Positions 34,101 to 44,720 of a stretch of 64,000 nucleotides of DNA are shown here, one piece after another. The position numbers and the translations under genes were made by a program. Below the pieces are notes generated by a model. It was not told the DNA's origin. It saw nothing but the letters and a program-made list of their open reading frames with translations, and searched no databases. How positions within the stretch are numbered: position 1 is the stretch's first letter; every line of letters starts with the position of its first letter. The stretch spans positions 97,349-161,348 of the forward strand of contig JARBJD010000164.1 in the NCBI GenBank assembly GCA_033064195.1, read 5' to 3'. Source of the DNA: Blattamonas nauphoetae (Eukaryota > Preaxostyla > Oxymonadida).

Positions 34101-35936
34101 TCCTTCAAATGTGTTTCCTGTTCTGAAGAGAAGCCCAGACAATGATTTGCATTTTGAATTCGGGATCCAACAAAATGTGGAGTCTGTCTCTGCACTATTC
34201 ACTCGCATTTCGTTCCCAGTCAGCCAATCCGATTGTTTCGACGATCCAGATATAACTGTTGGTTGGCTTCCCGATGAATAGCATGTGTTGTGAGAGTCCA
34301 GGAGTTCAGATGGTGAGAATGTCGCGAGGGCAAATCTATCGTCATAAACTTTATGGATTACGATGGTTGGGACGTCTGTATCCGTTTCTTTTCGTTCGAC
34401 AACCCAATTTGAGAGATGGGGGAGAGGATAGAGTGTACTGTTGACTTCACCGAGAGGAAAATTGCTTGGTAAATATGTGAGATCCTGGAGGCGTAACACA
34501 CCAGCACCAAGCTGGGAGCCCCCGCTGACACGAAAATCTGAAAAGGATAGCAACTCATAGATACATAATGTGGAAACAAGCGAATTTGTTTGTGAGTCAT
34601 CTGACCCTTCAATCACGATGGATGAGTAGGACTGCTTTTGATTCGTTCCAAAGATGAATAAATTGGAAACTGTGCTTCCAGTGTTTCTTATGAAGGAACA
34701 ATTTGTGATTGTACTCTCTCCTGGATAATCAATGTGGAGGCCTCCCCCGCTGTACTCGGCTCTATTTCCGAGAAAGAGGCAATCTTTGAGCGTTGCTGGG
34801 AGTTCTGGTTTGCGTTGACAATCAACCCCCAACCTGACTCCACCTCCATACAGACTACCAGAGCAGCTAGTGAAGACACATCCAATGATTGTGGTCGTGT
34901 CCGATGGGTTTGCATCGAATTGGTTGCGAAAGAACCCACCACCATTGGAACCAGGGTCAGACACTGAACATGACAAGAAATCACAGAATTCAAGCTCAAC
35001 CTTCCCAGTAGTATCCATGAACAGTCCTCCTCCTCCGAAAACAGCGGTCACACAGTTCTGGAAGAGACAGTTCGAGAAGGTGAGTTGATTGCTCGTGACT
35101 ATTTGTCTTTTCTCATAGATTTCCGAATATGTATGTTCGTTGGAGACGAATGTAGAATTTAAGCAGGCAATGTTTTGATTGTTGTTCAAATCGCGGAAAA
35201 TAGATCCGTACAATCCATTCCTAACTGCCTCAAAATCACTCCCAAGGATGCGAGTGGTTTGGGAGTGGTCCGATGATGGTTTGGGAGAGTTGTGGGACCG
35301 TGTATCGTGATTCAACATTGAGATGTTTCTCAATAGCGTGTGAGAGAGATGGAAATGTTGGTGGTTGTCTCCGAGAAGTGGATTGTTGACGCCGACTGAT
35401 ACATCCGTGATTTCCAAGGAAAGAATTATTAATGTGTCGTTTCTGTACGTGTTTGTAATTATCTCTGAAATGATTACATTTTCTGAACATGATAGTGTCG
35501 TTGATTCCAATACAAAGATTCCATTGGAAATTACTAGGGATTGAGAGAATGATCCATAGATATGAGATTCCGCGATGAGCATTGTTGAGAGTGGATCAAT
35601 TTCACTAAAGTGGCCACTGAGGCAATTCATGTTGACTTGTTGGATGGATAAGGAACTATTCCTCAAGGTAATCATTCGATGGTCGATGGAGGCAAATGGT
35701 GGAGATAGAAGTACAGAACATTGAGAAGATCCAATGAAAGACAACATCTTTTCTGATAGTTGTAAGTTTTTTACGAGGAAGGTGCTGGACGGAAGGAGAA
35801 TAGCATTGTTGTTTCGAGAACTCCCTTCTTCGCCGAATTTGGAAAGAAACTGTTCGAAATCAGATGTTGATGAGTTTACTGGCCAGACATCCGAAAATAG
35901 TGTCAAAAGAAATGGCCAGAGGAGTGTTGTGGTCAT
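19198..35936 (-). CDS. Giant beta-helix-repeat receptor with C-terminal pseudokinase (two apparent frameshifts)
   Basis: Read as one intronless gene of about 5,578 codons, provided the two G7 tracts (27326-27332, 30219-30225) are read as G6; as given, the frame stops shortly after each. N-terminus: hydrophobic signal peptide (MTTTLLWPFLLTLFSDVW). The ectodomain is built of right-handed parallel beta-helix turns of Pmp/pectate-lyase type (GGAL, SFxxC, CSSSG patterns) with repeated caps carrying G-x-D-x-x-x-CG...PC-x-[TS]-L. A single membrane segment (VPWIVGAAVGGLLILLALIV, around 20095-20170) is followed by RRCKK. The C-terminal domain is a tyrosine-kinase-like fold (GLRWMAPDVY, SLGLVLWEIETGSVPFG, CLSLEPKARPN) that lacks the HRD aspartate and the DFG motif (LKKLSPHWILF, LLKTND), so it is a pseudokinase. 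Presumed cell-surface receptor or adhesin. The 5' end is divergent from the ABHD gene with only 38 nt between start codons. Confidence 0.75.
24434..24439 (-). other. G6 homopolymer (in-frame version)
   Basis: Plus-strand CCCCCC; in the gene sense it encodes SGGRDK and the frame continues to the membrane segment and pseudokinase. Confidence 0.9.
27326..27332 (-). other. G7 homopolymer (frame-breaking version)
   Basis: Same site in the second array unit with one extra base; the sense frame reads SGGPR and then a stop. Confidence 0.9.
30219..30225 (-). other. G7 homopolymer (frame-breaking version)
   Basis: Same site in the third array unit, the first one met during translation. As written it ends the protein after 1,908 residues, before the membrane segment. 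Confidence 0.9.
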
Positions 35937-35974
35937 GTTGAGAAATCTTACCGAGCCCTTTATTAAGTCATTCT

Positions 35975-37153
35975 ATGAGCATAGTCAGATTTCTCTGGAA
36001 TATTCTACTCTTTATTATAGTAATCTGGCTCATTAGGTGGATATCCTTGAGTGGATCCGTGAAAGTTTGTGGGAAGGAACACAAGCCACTCGCCTACCTC
36101 GGAAAGACAAAAGATTCTCTTTTCTACTTTCCGCACTTCCTTCTTGGACTTAACAATCAACTGAACACAATTGCGGCCTTTCAGCTAAACAAAATAGCTT
36201 ACAAACCTCGCCGAGAGTTCCTCATTGGTGCGGATGGAGGACAGTTCGCGATTGATTGGTTCGAAGACAATGCCATCGAAATCAAAGATACAAGTCCAAT
36301 TATCTTCATGTGTCATGGCGTAAATGGAGGAAGTGGAGAGGCATTTGTCCAACATTTTGGTTTGAGAGCATTGAAGGAGTTCGGATATCGCCCTGTCTGT
36401 TACATCTATCGAGGCTGTGCTGGCGCAAAAATAACAACACCCCGAACCTACAATGGTGGTGCAACAGAAGATATCCATATTGCTTTGAAAGAGATCTCGA
36501 AGCGCTTTCCGAACTCGGAGATTGCCCTTGTGGGCTTCTCGATGGGTGGAAATCAACTGGCCAAATACCTTGGAGAATTCAAAAGCTGCCACAAACAGCT
36601 CGTTCCTCCAAAACACATGTCGGATCATGATGCTCGCCCGAGTTCGATTGTTTGCGGGGCAATGACTGGATGTCCTTTTGACTATGTTATTACCACTCAG
36701 TCCTGCACAGAGAAACAGGCCCAATCAATTGGGAAGAATTATCACACATACTTCAAGAAGAACGAGGAACAACTGAAAAGTCACAAGGATTACGAGACGT
36801 ACAAAAAGATTGTCAATCCAACCACTGATGACTTCAACCAGTATCTCTCCACTGATGTCTTCGGATACAAATCACTCCGAGATGCTTATGCAGACTGTTC
36901 TGCGTCGTTGTACCTCAACGGGATTGACGTTCCGACACTCTTCATCTCTTCTGGAAACGACCCTGCTTCAACACCAATTGGAATCCCATTCCGTGAGATT
37001 TCGCAAAATGAGAATCTTGCTCTCCTTCAGACGCCAAGCGGGGGGCACATGGGCCAATTTTATCCGTTTTCAACGAAACGCAAGTTTGATGAGGAGAACA
37101 TTTTCAAATTTCTTCAATATAACCTCTCTCCTCACAAACAGAAGACAAAATGA
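35975..37153 (+). CDS. ABHD1/ABHD3 (YheT/EMB8)-type alpha/beta hydrolase, membrane-anchored
   Basis: 392 residues, single exon, start ATG 35975. An N-terminal membrane anchor (RFLWNILLFIIVIWLIRW) precedes a hydrolase core. The family landmarks are in order: FMCHGVNGGSGEAFVQ (oxyanion region), YRPVCYIYRGCAG, nucleophile elbow VGFSMGGNQLAKYLGE with Ser in GFSMG, the acid region SSGNDPASTPIG and the catalytic His region GGHMGQF near the C-terminus. This is the ABHD1/3/15 / YheT / EMB8 group, whose members act on phospholipids or other esters at the ER membrane; the substrate here is not predictable. Length is typical. The triad looks complete, so an active enzyme is likely. Divergently arranged with the giant receptor gene. 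Confidence 0.88.
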   Translation: MSIVRFLWNILLFIIVIWLIRWISLSGSVKVCGKEHKPLAYLGKTKDSLFYFPHFLLGLNNQLNTIAAFQLNKIAYKPRREFLIGADGGQFAIDWFEDNAIEIKDTSPIIFMCHGVNGGSGEAFVQHFGLRALKEFGYRPVCYIYRGCAGAKITTPRTYNGGATEDIHIALKEISKRFPNSEIALVGFSMGGNQLAKYLGEFKSCHKQLVPPKHMSDHDARPSSIVCGAMTGCPFDYVITTQSCTEKQAQSIGKNYHTYFKKNEEQLKSHKDYETYKKIVNPTTDDFNQYLSTDVFGYKSLRDAYADCSASLYLNGIDVPTLFISSGNDPASTPIGIPFREISQNENLALLQTPSGGHMGQFYPFSTKRKFDEENIFKFLQYNLSPHKQKTK

Positions 37154-37318
37154 AGATGAAACCACTTTCCTTTTGGGAGCATCTCATTATCTTAATTTAA
37201 ACAGAACACTCTCCCACCCGTTCATTTCGATATGGTGGTAATCTCATTTCAAACGTTACGTATTCAGTAGTACCGAATCGCAAATATAGTTTTGAAATTC
37301 CACACGAAGATTCTCTGA

Positions 37319-40300
37319 ATGAGATCTGTCCAACACAAAGTCATGGAATCGTCCATCCAAACAGAAGATGAAGATGACATTCCACGATTCATTGAAGAAA
37401 TACTCTGCGATATTATCTCTCTCCCTTCCACGTTGCTTGTCCTGAGCGAAGGTTTCGGAGAGAGACTGATCGTGAATTCACTCATCAAGCTTTATGCGTC
37501 CACTGATCGCCTTGTCTTTATCCTAAACGATTTCCAATCAAATCAATACGATTATCAATCAGTGAATGGAGTGATGTGGCCACAAGAGCTCACATCGCAA
37601 CTCAACAGCTCTCAAAGAATGGACAGATATCTCCGTGGAGGTGTCTACTCTCATACGACAGCAATACTCTCAATGGATGTATTGCGATCAAATATTCCGT
37701 TTGAGCAATTATCAGCTTTGATCATTCTGGATGCACACAAAGTTTCCGACAATTCAAAGCAATCATTTCTCATAGAGATGATACGTGAAAAGAACCCAAA
37801 TGTTTATATTCATGCTATATCTTCGAGTGCGGGGGCATTTTCAACTGGATACAACAGACTTGAGCATCAAATGAGCAATCTTGGATGTGAAACACTTCTG
37901 CTGTATCCTCGCTTCCTCCCTGAAATCGAAAATGAAATGAAACAATCAAAGCCGAACATATCAGAAGTTATTATTACAGTTTCAGACATTACCAAACGAA
38001 TTGAAGAGATTCTCTACACAATCATAGGCCACATTCTCCATCGGGCGTACTCCTTGATTCCGAAAGAGGAGGAGGTCGCTCCTTTCGAGCTGGAACAGGT
38101 TATGACAAAGTCTTTCGATTCATATTATCTTTCCCTCGTGGGAGGTCCTTGGGACAGGAATCGACCGCATGGAATCCAAATCTTGGGCGAATTGCAGACC
38201 CTCCGAAGATTACTTTACAGTCTTCACCGACTTGACTCTCTGACTTATCGAGAACTTATTGAGCGGACACTGAACGGAGAGAGTGTGCTGAACACGGAGA
38301 CGACCGTGTTCTTTCCGGGGATGATGAAGGAAGGGTCGGCGAGGGGAGAATGGCTGGCAATGCAGGAATGCCGCGAGTTGGCTGGATTGGTGAATGAACG
38401 GGCTGGCCTCCGATTTGTGAAAAGCTCGCTTGCGGATGTGAAGCGATTTCTGATGGGAAGAGGATGGAGAGAGACCGAAACGGTCACTCCCGACCCACTC
38501 ATCGACGCTGATCCGATCGTCAAAACAAAAAGGACCGAATCATCCCCACCGGAAGACCCGCCCCAACCGAAAGAAACGGCATTCCGCTTTCTGAAAGCGA
38601 AAGCACGGACAGTGGAGATTGAAAAGACTGATCAGGAGACGACGAGCCAGCAGACAAAGCCAGAGATGCTGACAGTGACTCGAAGGGAGTTCAGAAACGC
38701 AGAAGAAAACGAGAAGTGGCTGAGCATCCGCCGAATGATTGCGAATCTGGCGACTGCGCATGCTCCTCATGGGCCTCCTGCGAAGACCGAGTTTACTCAA
38801 AACAGGATTCTTGTCGTCTCTGACTCTGTGACGCGTCGAGAGCTGAAGTTGATTCTGTCGAGCAATGGAGAGGATGTCCTTCGAAGTGACGAACAGAAGT
38901 TTAACGAATACGAAGGACTGAAGATGGCTCAGCGATTTGGATCTCAGCTGCTTCACACCAGCGTCACGGACCTCTCCGAACCGTTCATGACCGCCAACGA
39001 GACGAGCCAGAGTGAACAAATGCTGAGCGAGTTCAATGGAATGACGCCTTCAACCGAAGAGTATCTTTCTGAAGCCAAAACGAGGCAGAGAATGATCGAG
39101 AACGAGATTGGGACGCAGATGCATGAAGGGATTGGGATGGAGGGACTGACGAACAGGCTGACGGAGGGTGGGGACGATGAGGAGGAGAGGGGCGACGCAG
39201 AATCGATCCCAACGCCAATCAACAAAAACATCGACACGCAAGCGGACCCTGAGTGTATTCAGATGGAGAAGTTGAAGGAGCAGGACGTCATCTTCTCGCA
39301 GCAGTTCGTCGGCGCTGATGAAGAAGCTCTTCGCTCCCAGCCGGGGTTCAATCGGCCAGTCGCAGTCACATTCTCGTTTCCATCAACTTCAGAATTCCCA
39401 AACCCACTTTTTGAGAAGCGGTTCACAACGGGAACTCTCGCTGCCGAACAGCTCGGCGTCCCTCTCGTCTGTCTCGCCACGTCTGTGCCAACACTCACGA
39501 ACCTCCTCTGTGAATTCGACCCTCATTTTGTGATTGTCGCCCAGGCAGATCCATTCGTGGTGCGACAAGTGGAGCTGTTCTACTTTATCCACCGCCAAAC
39601 GAAAATGGACAGCAGTGAGGCCGACCATCAAGAAACAAAGAATCAGGCCGACGTGTATTTCTACATTCTGGGAGACACGTTCGAGCAGAAAATGTTTGAA
39701 TACCGAGTCGAGCGAGAGCAACAGTCGTTTGTTCGTCTGAGAGAGAGGCAGAACAAACTTGTGATTCCAAGAAGACATGCACCGCTGCAGGAGATGAAGA
39801 CTCGGTCGAACGATCAGCCTCGAATTATTGTCGATACTCGCGAGTTCCGAGCGCTCCTCCCGCTTCTGCTGAGTCGGAGCGGGTTTGATGTCGATGTGCA
39901 GATGATCGAAGTGGGGGATTATGTGCTCTCACCGAACATCTGCGTCGAGCGGAAGGCCCCGTCGGATCTTGTGATGTCGCTTCGCACCGACCACCTTCAC
40001 AACCAGACACTGAACCTCACTCGGATGTACGCCACTCCCATTCTTCTCGTCGAGTTCGATCCGAAGACTGTGAACAGATCCGCCGAAAGTTTGTTCTCAG
40101 CCAGACCAGTGGTCAAAACTGGGAGAGATCGAGTGTCGCCTCAGAACTTTCAAAGAAAGCCCTTTCTTCCTGCATCATCCAATTCTGGTCCCTCCTTCCA
40201 CTCGATGACGAGCGAGCCAGCCCAACTTCAAACAGGTCAGCCCGAATACCAACCGTCGACCTTCCAGAAGCTCCTCCAGCTCACATTGAAGTTCCCGACG

Positions 40301-40828
40301 CTCCGAGTCGTCTGGACGTACTCGCCCGAAGAGACCGTCCGCCTTTTCTACGAACTGAAACAGAACGAGCCCAATCCAGTCGCGACAGGCAGCACAAGTT
40401 CAGACGGAAAACGAGCAAAGAAGGAAATCTCGCGTTCAATCGCCTCTCGATTGAAGGGGATGACACAATCCGACTTGAGTCTGGTGGCGTATGCTGGGCA
40501 GAATCTGTCGGAGCTTGCGTCCCAATCGAAGAGCAGGATGGAGGATGTGATGGGGAAGGGTCGAGGAGAGATTGTTCATTCCTTTCTGAATCGCCAGCTG
40601 CGACTCGAAGACTCGCAGACTTTGAAGAGAAAGAAAAGGCCAGCTCCAAAAGCAGAGTCGAATTCACTCGCTCAGTTGGGAGGGCCAGAGCTTGTGTCAC
40701 TTCTGCTGAGTGAGAACGATGCGAGCGAGATGAATGAAGAGAAGCTTCGGAAGACACGAAATGAGATCCAGGCAATCGTCCGCGGTCAGAAGATGATGCA
40801 GGATTATCTGCAGAGGAAGAAGGGATAG
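37319..40828 (+). CDS. ERCC4: XPF/ERCC4 (Rad1) structure-specific endonuclease
   Basis: Single exon, 1,169 residues. The N-terminal half is the degenerate SF2-helicase-like region of XPF (FIEEILCDIISLPSTLLVLS, ALIILDAHKVSDNS, a DEAH-less core). The nuclease domain lies at about residues 835-940: PRIIVDTREFRALLPLLL, VGDYVLSPNICVERKAPSDL, with the metal-binding ERKxxxD motif intact, then PILLVEFDP. A C-terminal helix-hairpin-helix-like segment (about 1040-1110) fits the ERCC1-binding (HhH)2 region but is weakly conserved. XPF-ERCC1 cuts the 5' side of bubbles in nucleotide-excision repair and removes flaps in recombination. No ERCC1 is visible nearby. Long Glu/Gln-rich inserts account for the extra length compared with about 900-residue relatives. 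Confidence 0.92.
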   Translation: MRSVQHKVMESSIQTEDEDDIPRFIEEILCDIISLPSTLLVLSEGFGERLIVNSLIKLYASTDRLVFILNDFQSNQYDYQSVNGVMWPQELTSQLNSSQRMDRYLRGGVYSHTTAILSMDVLRSNIPFEQLSALIILDAHKVSDNSKQSFLIEMIREKNPNVYIHAISSSAGAFSTGYNRLEHQMSNLGCETLLLYPRFLPEIENEMKQSKPNISEVIITVSDITKRIEEILYTIIGHILHRAYSLIPKEEEVAPFELEQVMTKSFDSYYLSLVGGPWDRNRPHGIQILGELQTLRRLLYSLHRLDSLTYRELIERTLNGESVLNTETTVFFPGMMKEGSARGEWLAMQECRELAGLVNERAGLRFVKSSLADVKRFLMGRGWRETETVTPDPLIDADPIVKTKRTESSPPEDPPQPKETAFRFLKAKARTVEIEKTDQETTSQQTKPEMLTVTRREFRNAEENEKWLSIRRMIANLATAHAPHGPPAKTEFTQNRILVVSDSVTRRELKLILSSNGEDVLRSDEQKFNEYEGLKMAQRFGSQLLHTSVTDLSEPFMTANETSQSEQMLSEFNGMTPSTEEYLSEAKTRQRMIENEIGTQMHEGIGMEGLTNRLTEGGDDEEERGDAESIPTPINKNIDTQADPECIQMEKLKEQDVIFSQQFVGADEEALRSQPGFNRPVAVTFSFPSTSEFPNPLFEKRFTTGTLAAEQLGVPLVCLATSVPTLTNLLCEFDPHFVIVAQADPFVVRQVELFYFIHRQTKMDSSEADHQETKNQADVYFYILGDTFEQKMFEYRVEREQQSFVRLRERQNKLVIPRRHAPLQEMKTRSNDQPRIIVDTREFRALLPLLLSRSGFDVDVQMIEVGDYVLSPNICVERKAPSDLVMSLRTDHLHNQTLNLTRMYATPILLVEFDPKTVNRSAESLFSARPVVKTGRDRVSPQNFQRKPFLPASSNSGPSFHSMTSEPAQLQTGQPEYQPSTFQKLLQLTLKFPTLRVVWTYSPEETVRLFYELKQNEPNPVATGSTSSDGKRAKKEISRSIASRLKGMTQSDLSLVAYAGQNLSELASQSKSRMEDVMGKGRGEIVHSFLNRQLRLEDSQTLKRKKRPAPKAESNSLAQLGGPELVSLLLSENDASEMNEEKLRKTRNEIQAIVRGQKMMQDYLQRKKG

Positions 40829-40908
40829 GTAAGAGGTCTAATACGTTTCACAATCTTATGATTCCGACAAACAAAAAATAAAAAAGAGATGGTCAGAAAT
40901 GAAGATCC

Positions 40909-43245
40909 TCATCTTTCATAAAAACCTTCCAACCCCTCGCTGATCGCAAACATGAGCTTCTGCTCCATCTCCTCCTCGCTGCCGTACTCGGGGATGTCCA
41001 GCTGGTTGAAGCAGGTGTGCGCGAGAGGGAGGTAGTTTGCTGTCCGCTCCGAGTGGAAAAGAGTGAACCGCCGAGGCCCGTCGGCGCCGATCAGTGCGGC
41101 AAACCCGCCCGGCGGGACAATCGACGTGCCTGTCGTGAACTGGAGCAGCTTTGCCTTGTTTGCGCTGTCCATCCGCTTCACAATCGACCAGAACCACTTC
41201 GGCTCTTTCGCCGAGCGAGTGAATCCGACGTACTCCGTGTTGTTCATCCAGTCCGTCAGGTTGATCTCCTTCAGCCCGCACAGCAACAGCTCCAGCTCCG
41301 ACCCCGTCACGTACACCGGCCTGCCCTTCCCCTGCTTCAGTCCGGGGTGGATGCCCTTCGGCTGGACGTGGGTGAGGAGCGTGCGCGGGATGACGTCGAA
41401 GAACCCAGCGGTCACAGCCTCCATCTGCTCCTTCACTTTACTCACCAAAATGTGCTGTGCATACAAAGCGATGTACTCCCCCTTGTTGGCGTCTGTCACA
41501 ACAACATCCTTCCCGCCTTCCACCAGCTCGACCTCGCGCAGCTCGCCGAAGTTGTCCTCTTCGATGGAAAAGGTGAGGTCCACAACCTGCTCAATGTCGT
41601 CTGTCTCTTGGATGAACGACAGACTCCGAAACAACTCGTCGTCCACGCCCTCGCAATCCCCAACGGTGATTGGGAAGCCGAGGATCTGTTTGTAGAACAC
41701 GTGCGTGAACCCCCCACTCACATGCACCCCGTCAAACATCGCCTTTCCCAACACGCGGCCGAGGAACCTGAAGTACTGAAGGTGGTCTGGGTTGACGTGG
41801 CTGGCAGGGTTAACGCTGTACAAATACCCGCTCTTGCCGTGCACGTGCTTGAACAGGCCGTAGTGCGGGTTGAGGATCTCGGGGATGATCAGCTGGAACC
41901 ACTCTCTTGTCAGGCCGCCGTAATCCAGCCCCTCCTCGTCGACGAAGGAGATGTTGAGGCGGAACACGAGCTGTTCGGGCTGAGTGAGCATGAACGGTGT
42001 GAAGGAAGACTCGAGAAGGTTGGCTCTGTCCACAGTCATCGACAAGCGTTGGCGATCGCTCCAGCGTTCGGCTTCAAGCGGATGGAGACGCGAGATTGCG
42101 GAGAGGAGTGCATGCTGGCGGAAGGAAAAGGAGAGCGAATTGACTGAAGAGAGAGAGGTGAAGGACGTGTTGTGATTTCGTCCCTGGCATGAGTGATACG
42201 AACACATATTTTGATTGCAGCAGCGACGACAGAGGCGATACGGACATTCCATCGAAGTACGATGGGAACAAGAAGGATTGGAGCACTGAATGTCATCCTC
42301 AAAAGGCGTGTCTGGAGGGATGAGAAAACGAAGGGATGGACATACAATATTTGGAGGTTTTGGGAACAGGTTTGGAGTATGGATCATCTATGAGGGGAAA
42401 TCGCATTCTGCTGTCCAGTGGGAGTGTCCGAACAAACTCAAAGTAACGAGGGTCGATCCAAGACGTAGTTTGGAGGCCATGGTCGGCAAAATAAGTGTTT
42501 TGTGAATCAAAGCGCCGTTGAAAACGTTTAGCCAAAGAATGGGAAGCCCGATAAGATAAGAACTGAAGAATAGCCGAGGTAACATCTGACTCGTGGATGT
42601 GTGGGTCTATCGGCCCTTGAGAGCTAACCGGACGCAATTTACGCATTTCGCAGATGCGTAAAAACGTTTTATTGAGTCTTTTGTTCTCGGTGAGGTCGAG
42701 ATAACGCAAGTTTTGGAGAGTGCCCATGGAATCAGGAAGATCTTCGAGTTGGGTCTTTCTAAGTCGAAGACGAACTAGTGATGTACAAGAGCCAATGGTG
42801 GCCGGAAGTTGAGTGATATTAGTTTTCGATAGATCCAATGCTGTGAGATTTATAAGATTCTGAATGGAATCAGTGATTTCTGAGATTGGGTTTCCGTTCA
42901 AATTCAATCTTACAGGAGAAATGAGATGTACTTGAATGAAACAAACACTTTCAGGTTTACGAGTGAGTAAATTTCTTCTGGGAGTTCTGTGATATGGTTA
43001 TTTGAGAGGTTGAGATGGCGTAGATTGGTCAAGAGAGAGATAGAAGGCGGAATAACGAGAATGAGATTTTTTGAAAGGCTGAGATGTGTGGCTGTTCCTT
43101 TTGTGAGGATTGAAGGTGGAATGGTATCTAACCCTGTGTCATCCAACTTTACTTCGCTGGTTCGCGTTGAAGGAGCACAACAATCTTCAGAACATGTTTG
43201 TCCCTGACAGTAATAACAAAATAAAGGAAGAAAAGTTCAGACCAT
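40909..43245 (-). CDS. LRR-WW-HECT E3 ubiquitin ligase, 4 exons
   Basis: Exons 43245-43243 (possibly only the ATG), 43203-42947, 42908-42346 and 42311-40909. The introns are 39, 38 and 34 nt and all phases agree, giving 741 residues. Domains: leucine-rich repeats (THLSLSKNLILVIPPSI, LRHLNLSNNHITELPEEI, NLTALDLSKTNITQLPATI); the second half of a WW domain (YFADHGLQTTSWIDPR); a compact Cys/His cluster (CSNPSCSHRTSMECPYRLCRRCC..); and a full HECT domain of NEDD4/Rsp5 type (DEEGLDYGGLTREWF, FRFLGRVLGKAMFDG, FTTGTSIVPPGGFAAL) with catalytic Cys in LPLAHTCFNQLDIPEY. NEDD4 ligases usually carry C2 and several WW domains; here LRRs probably select substrates. The one-codon first exon is the least certain part. 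Confidence 0.85.
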
Positions 43246-43320
43246 TCATGAATATGCTATGAAAAGGAAGATGATGACCGAATAAAAACTCCTGTGGGTA
43301 GCCGGAATGTTACTTTCTTT

Positions 43321-44720
43321 ATGTGGAACGTCAGGGAGATTGCCGATATCAACGGCACCTCAAGTCCCTCTGTGAAGGGAATCATTGTTCAAAAACTTGC
43401 ACCCACGACAGGAGACGGTATACAAAGATCATCATAATTTTTTCCAGATGGCCGTGAACAATTGGACTTAATCGTCTCAGATTGCGATAATTCTGCAATA
43501 AAAGCCATTGTTCAATGTTTTGGATCATTTGCCTCCACAAACCAGACAAAATTTCAGGTATTCACGTTGAATCAAATACTGTGTTTTCATTAGCCATATG
43601 ATACTATTGACATACATCCTTCGTACATCAAATGGGAAATGGATGGGAGACAACAGAAAACATATATCCTTGTCCTTGATGATTCCTATAACACAACCTA
43701 CCCTGATGGCGGGAAAGTTGGACTCTTTCTCCTGTCTCGTCTGCGATTGTTTGTTTTCATACCGTTCAGGTATAGACATTACTCCTGGCATTAACGAAAT
43801 GTATTCCAGCGTTCCTTTAAATCAGCTCAATACTCACCTCGTATGCAGTCTTTCCACGCAGTCATTTCTTCTTGTGGAAACAGAACAAGAAAGATGTATC
43901 GATCGTCGGACTTGTAACACGTATTGGAGATGTGAAAATGATCAAAACAAAAAAAGGCAGAGGAGTAGAAAAGCAAGACATCACACTCTCCAACAAAGGC
44001 GACACTGTCGTTCTCTCCTGTTGGGGCGACAAAGGATCGGTTGCCCGTAGCCTCAGAAGCAACACAGATATACTCTTTGTGACCAATGTTTCCGTCCAAA
44101 CCTTTGCAGGCCGCATCCAATGCAACACAACTTTCAACTCGATCCTCACTGTCAACCCAACCGGTTACAGTATCACAAACTTCATCGATGTCCTCAACCC
44201 ACATGCTGCAACTCCTGTGAAGGCCACCTCCTCCGAAGGCAATACGGCTCAACTCACATCCATCTCTGGAATCAACCAATTTCTTCTCCCTCGGCTCTCT
44301 CAATCAAACTCGCCCGAAGGAGCCTTCGTGGCATGCCTGATGGATGTGGATCTATCATCTCCATTCTTTGCTCGGTGTCCATCATGCAAGAAGACTGTCC
44401 CTTGCAACTTTGATGAAAGCGAATGGGAAGGAGTTGACTGTACAGACTGTGGTGTTCCAGCAGCTTGGCAATACAAAGTAAATGTAACCTTCATTGATGG
44501 GTCAGGGTCTCTGCGCACCATCCTATGGGGAGAAACCGCAACACAGTTCGTTGGGTTTACAGCCACACAGTTTAACGCGTTCGACAGAGACAAGAGAGAA
44601 GAAGTTAGACGAGCCATGCTATGGAAGAGATATATTGTGGAACATTCTGTGTCAATGCGAGGATCAGGACCGTCTCTCAGAATACGAGCGATCAGTCCCA
44701 TGGAAGGAGCAGCCTATTGA
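43321..44720 (+). CDS. RPA1: RPA1, short form (DBD-A, -B, -C), 5 exons
   Basis: Large subunit of replication protein A, binding single-stranded DNA in replication and repair. Exons 43321-43417, 43448-43557, 43594-43738, 43770-43840 and 43884-44720; introns of 30, 36, 31 and 43 nt, all in phase, give 419 residues. OB fold A: SVKGIIVQKLAPTTGD to KTYILVLDDSY. Linker VPLNQLNTHL. OB fold B: DVSIVGLVTRIGDVK, VVLSCWGDKG. OB fold C carries a zinc ribbon (CPSC..CTDC) and ends with LWKRYIVEHSV. The N-terminal protein-interaction OB fold (RPA70N) is absent, as in short RPA1 forms known from some protists. The ORF-only reading from 43872 would miss the first four exons. Confidence 0.85.

Noticed and set aside
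41017-42147. 376-codon plus-strand frame across the HECT domain
   Set aside because: Exactly antisense to a conserved HECT domain; no independent protein signal.
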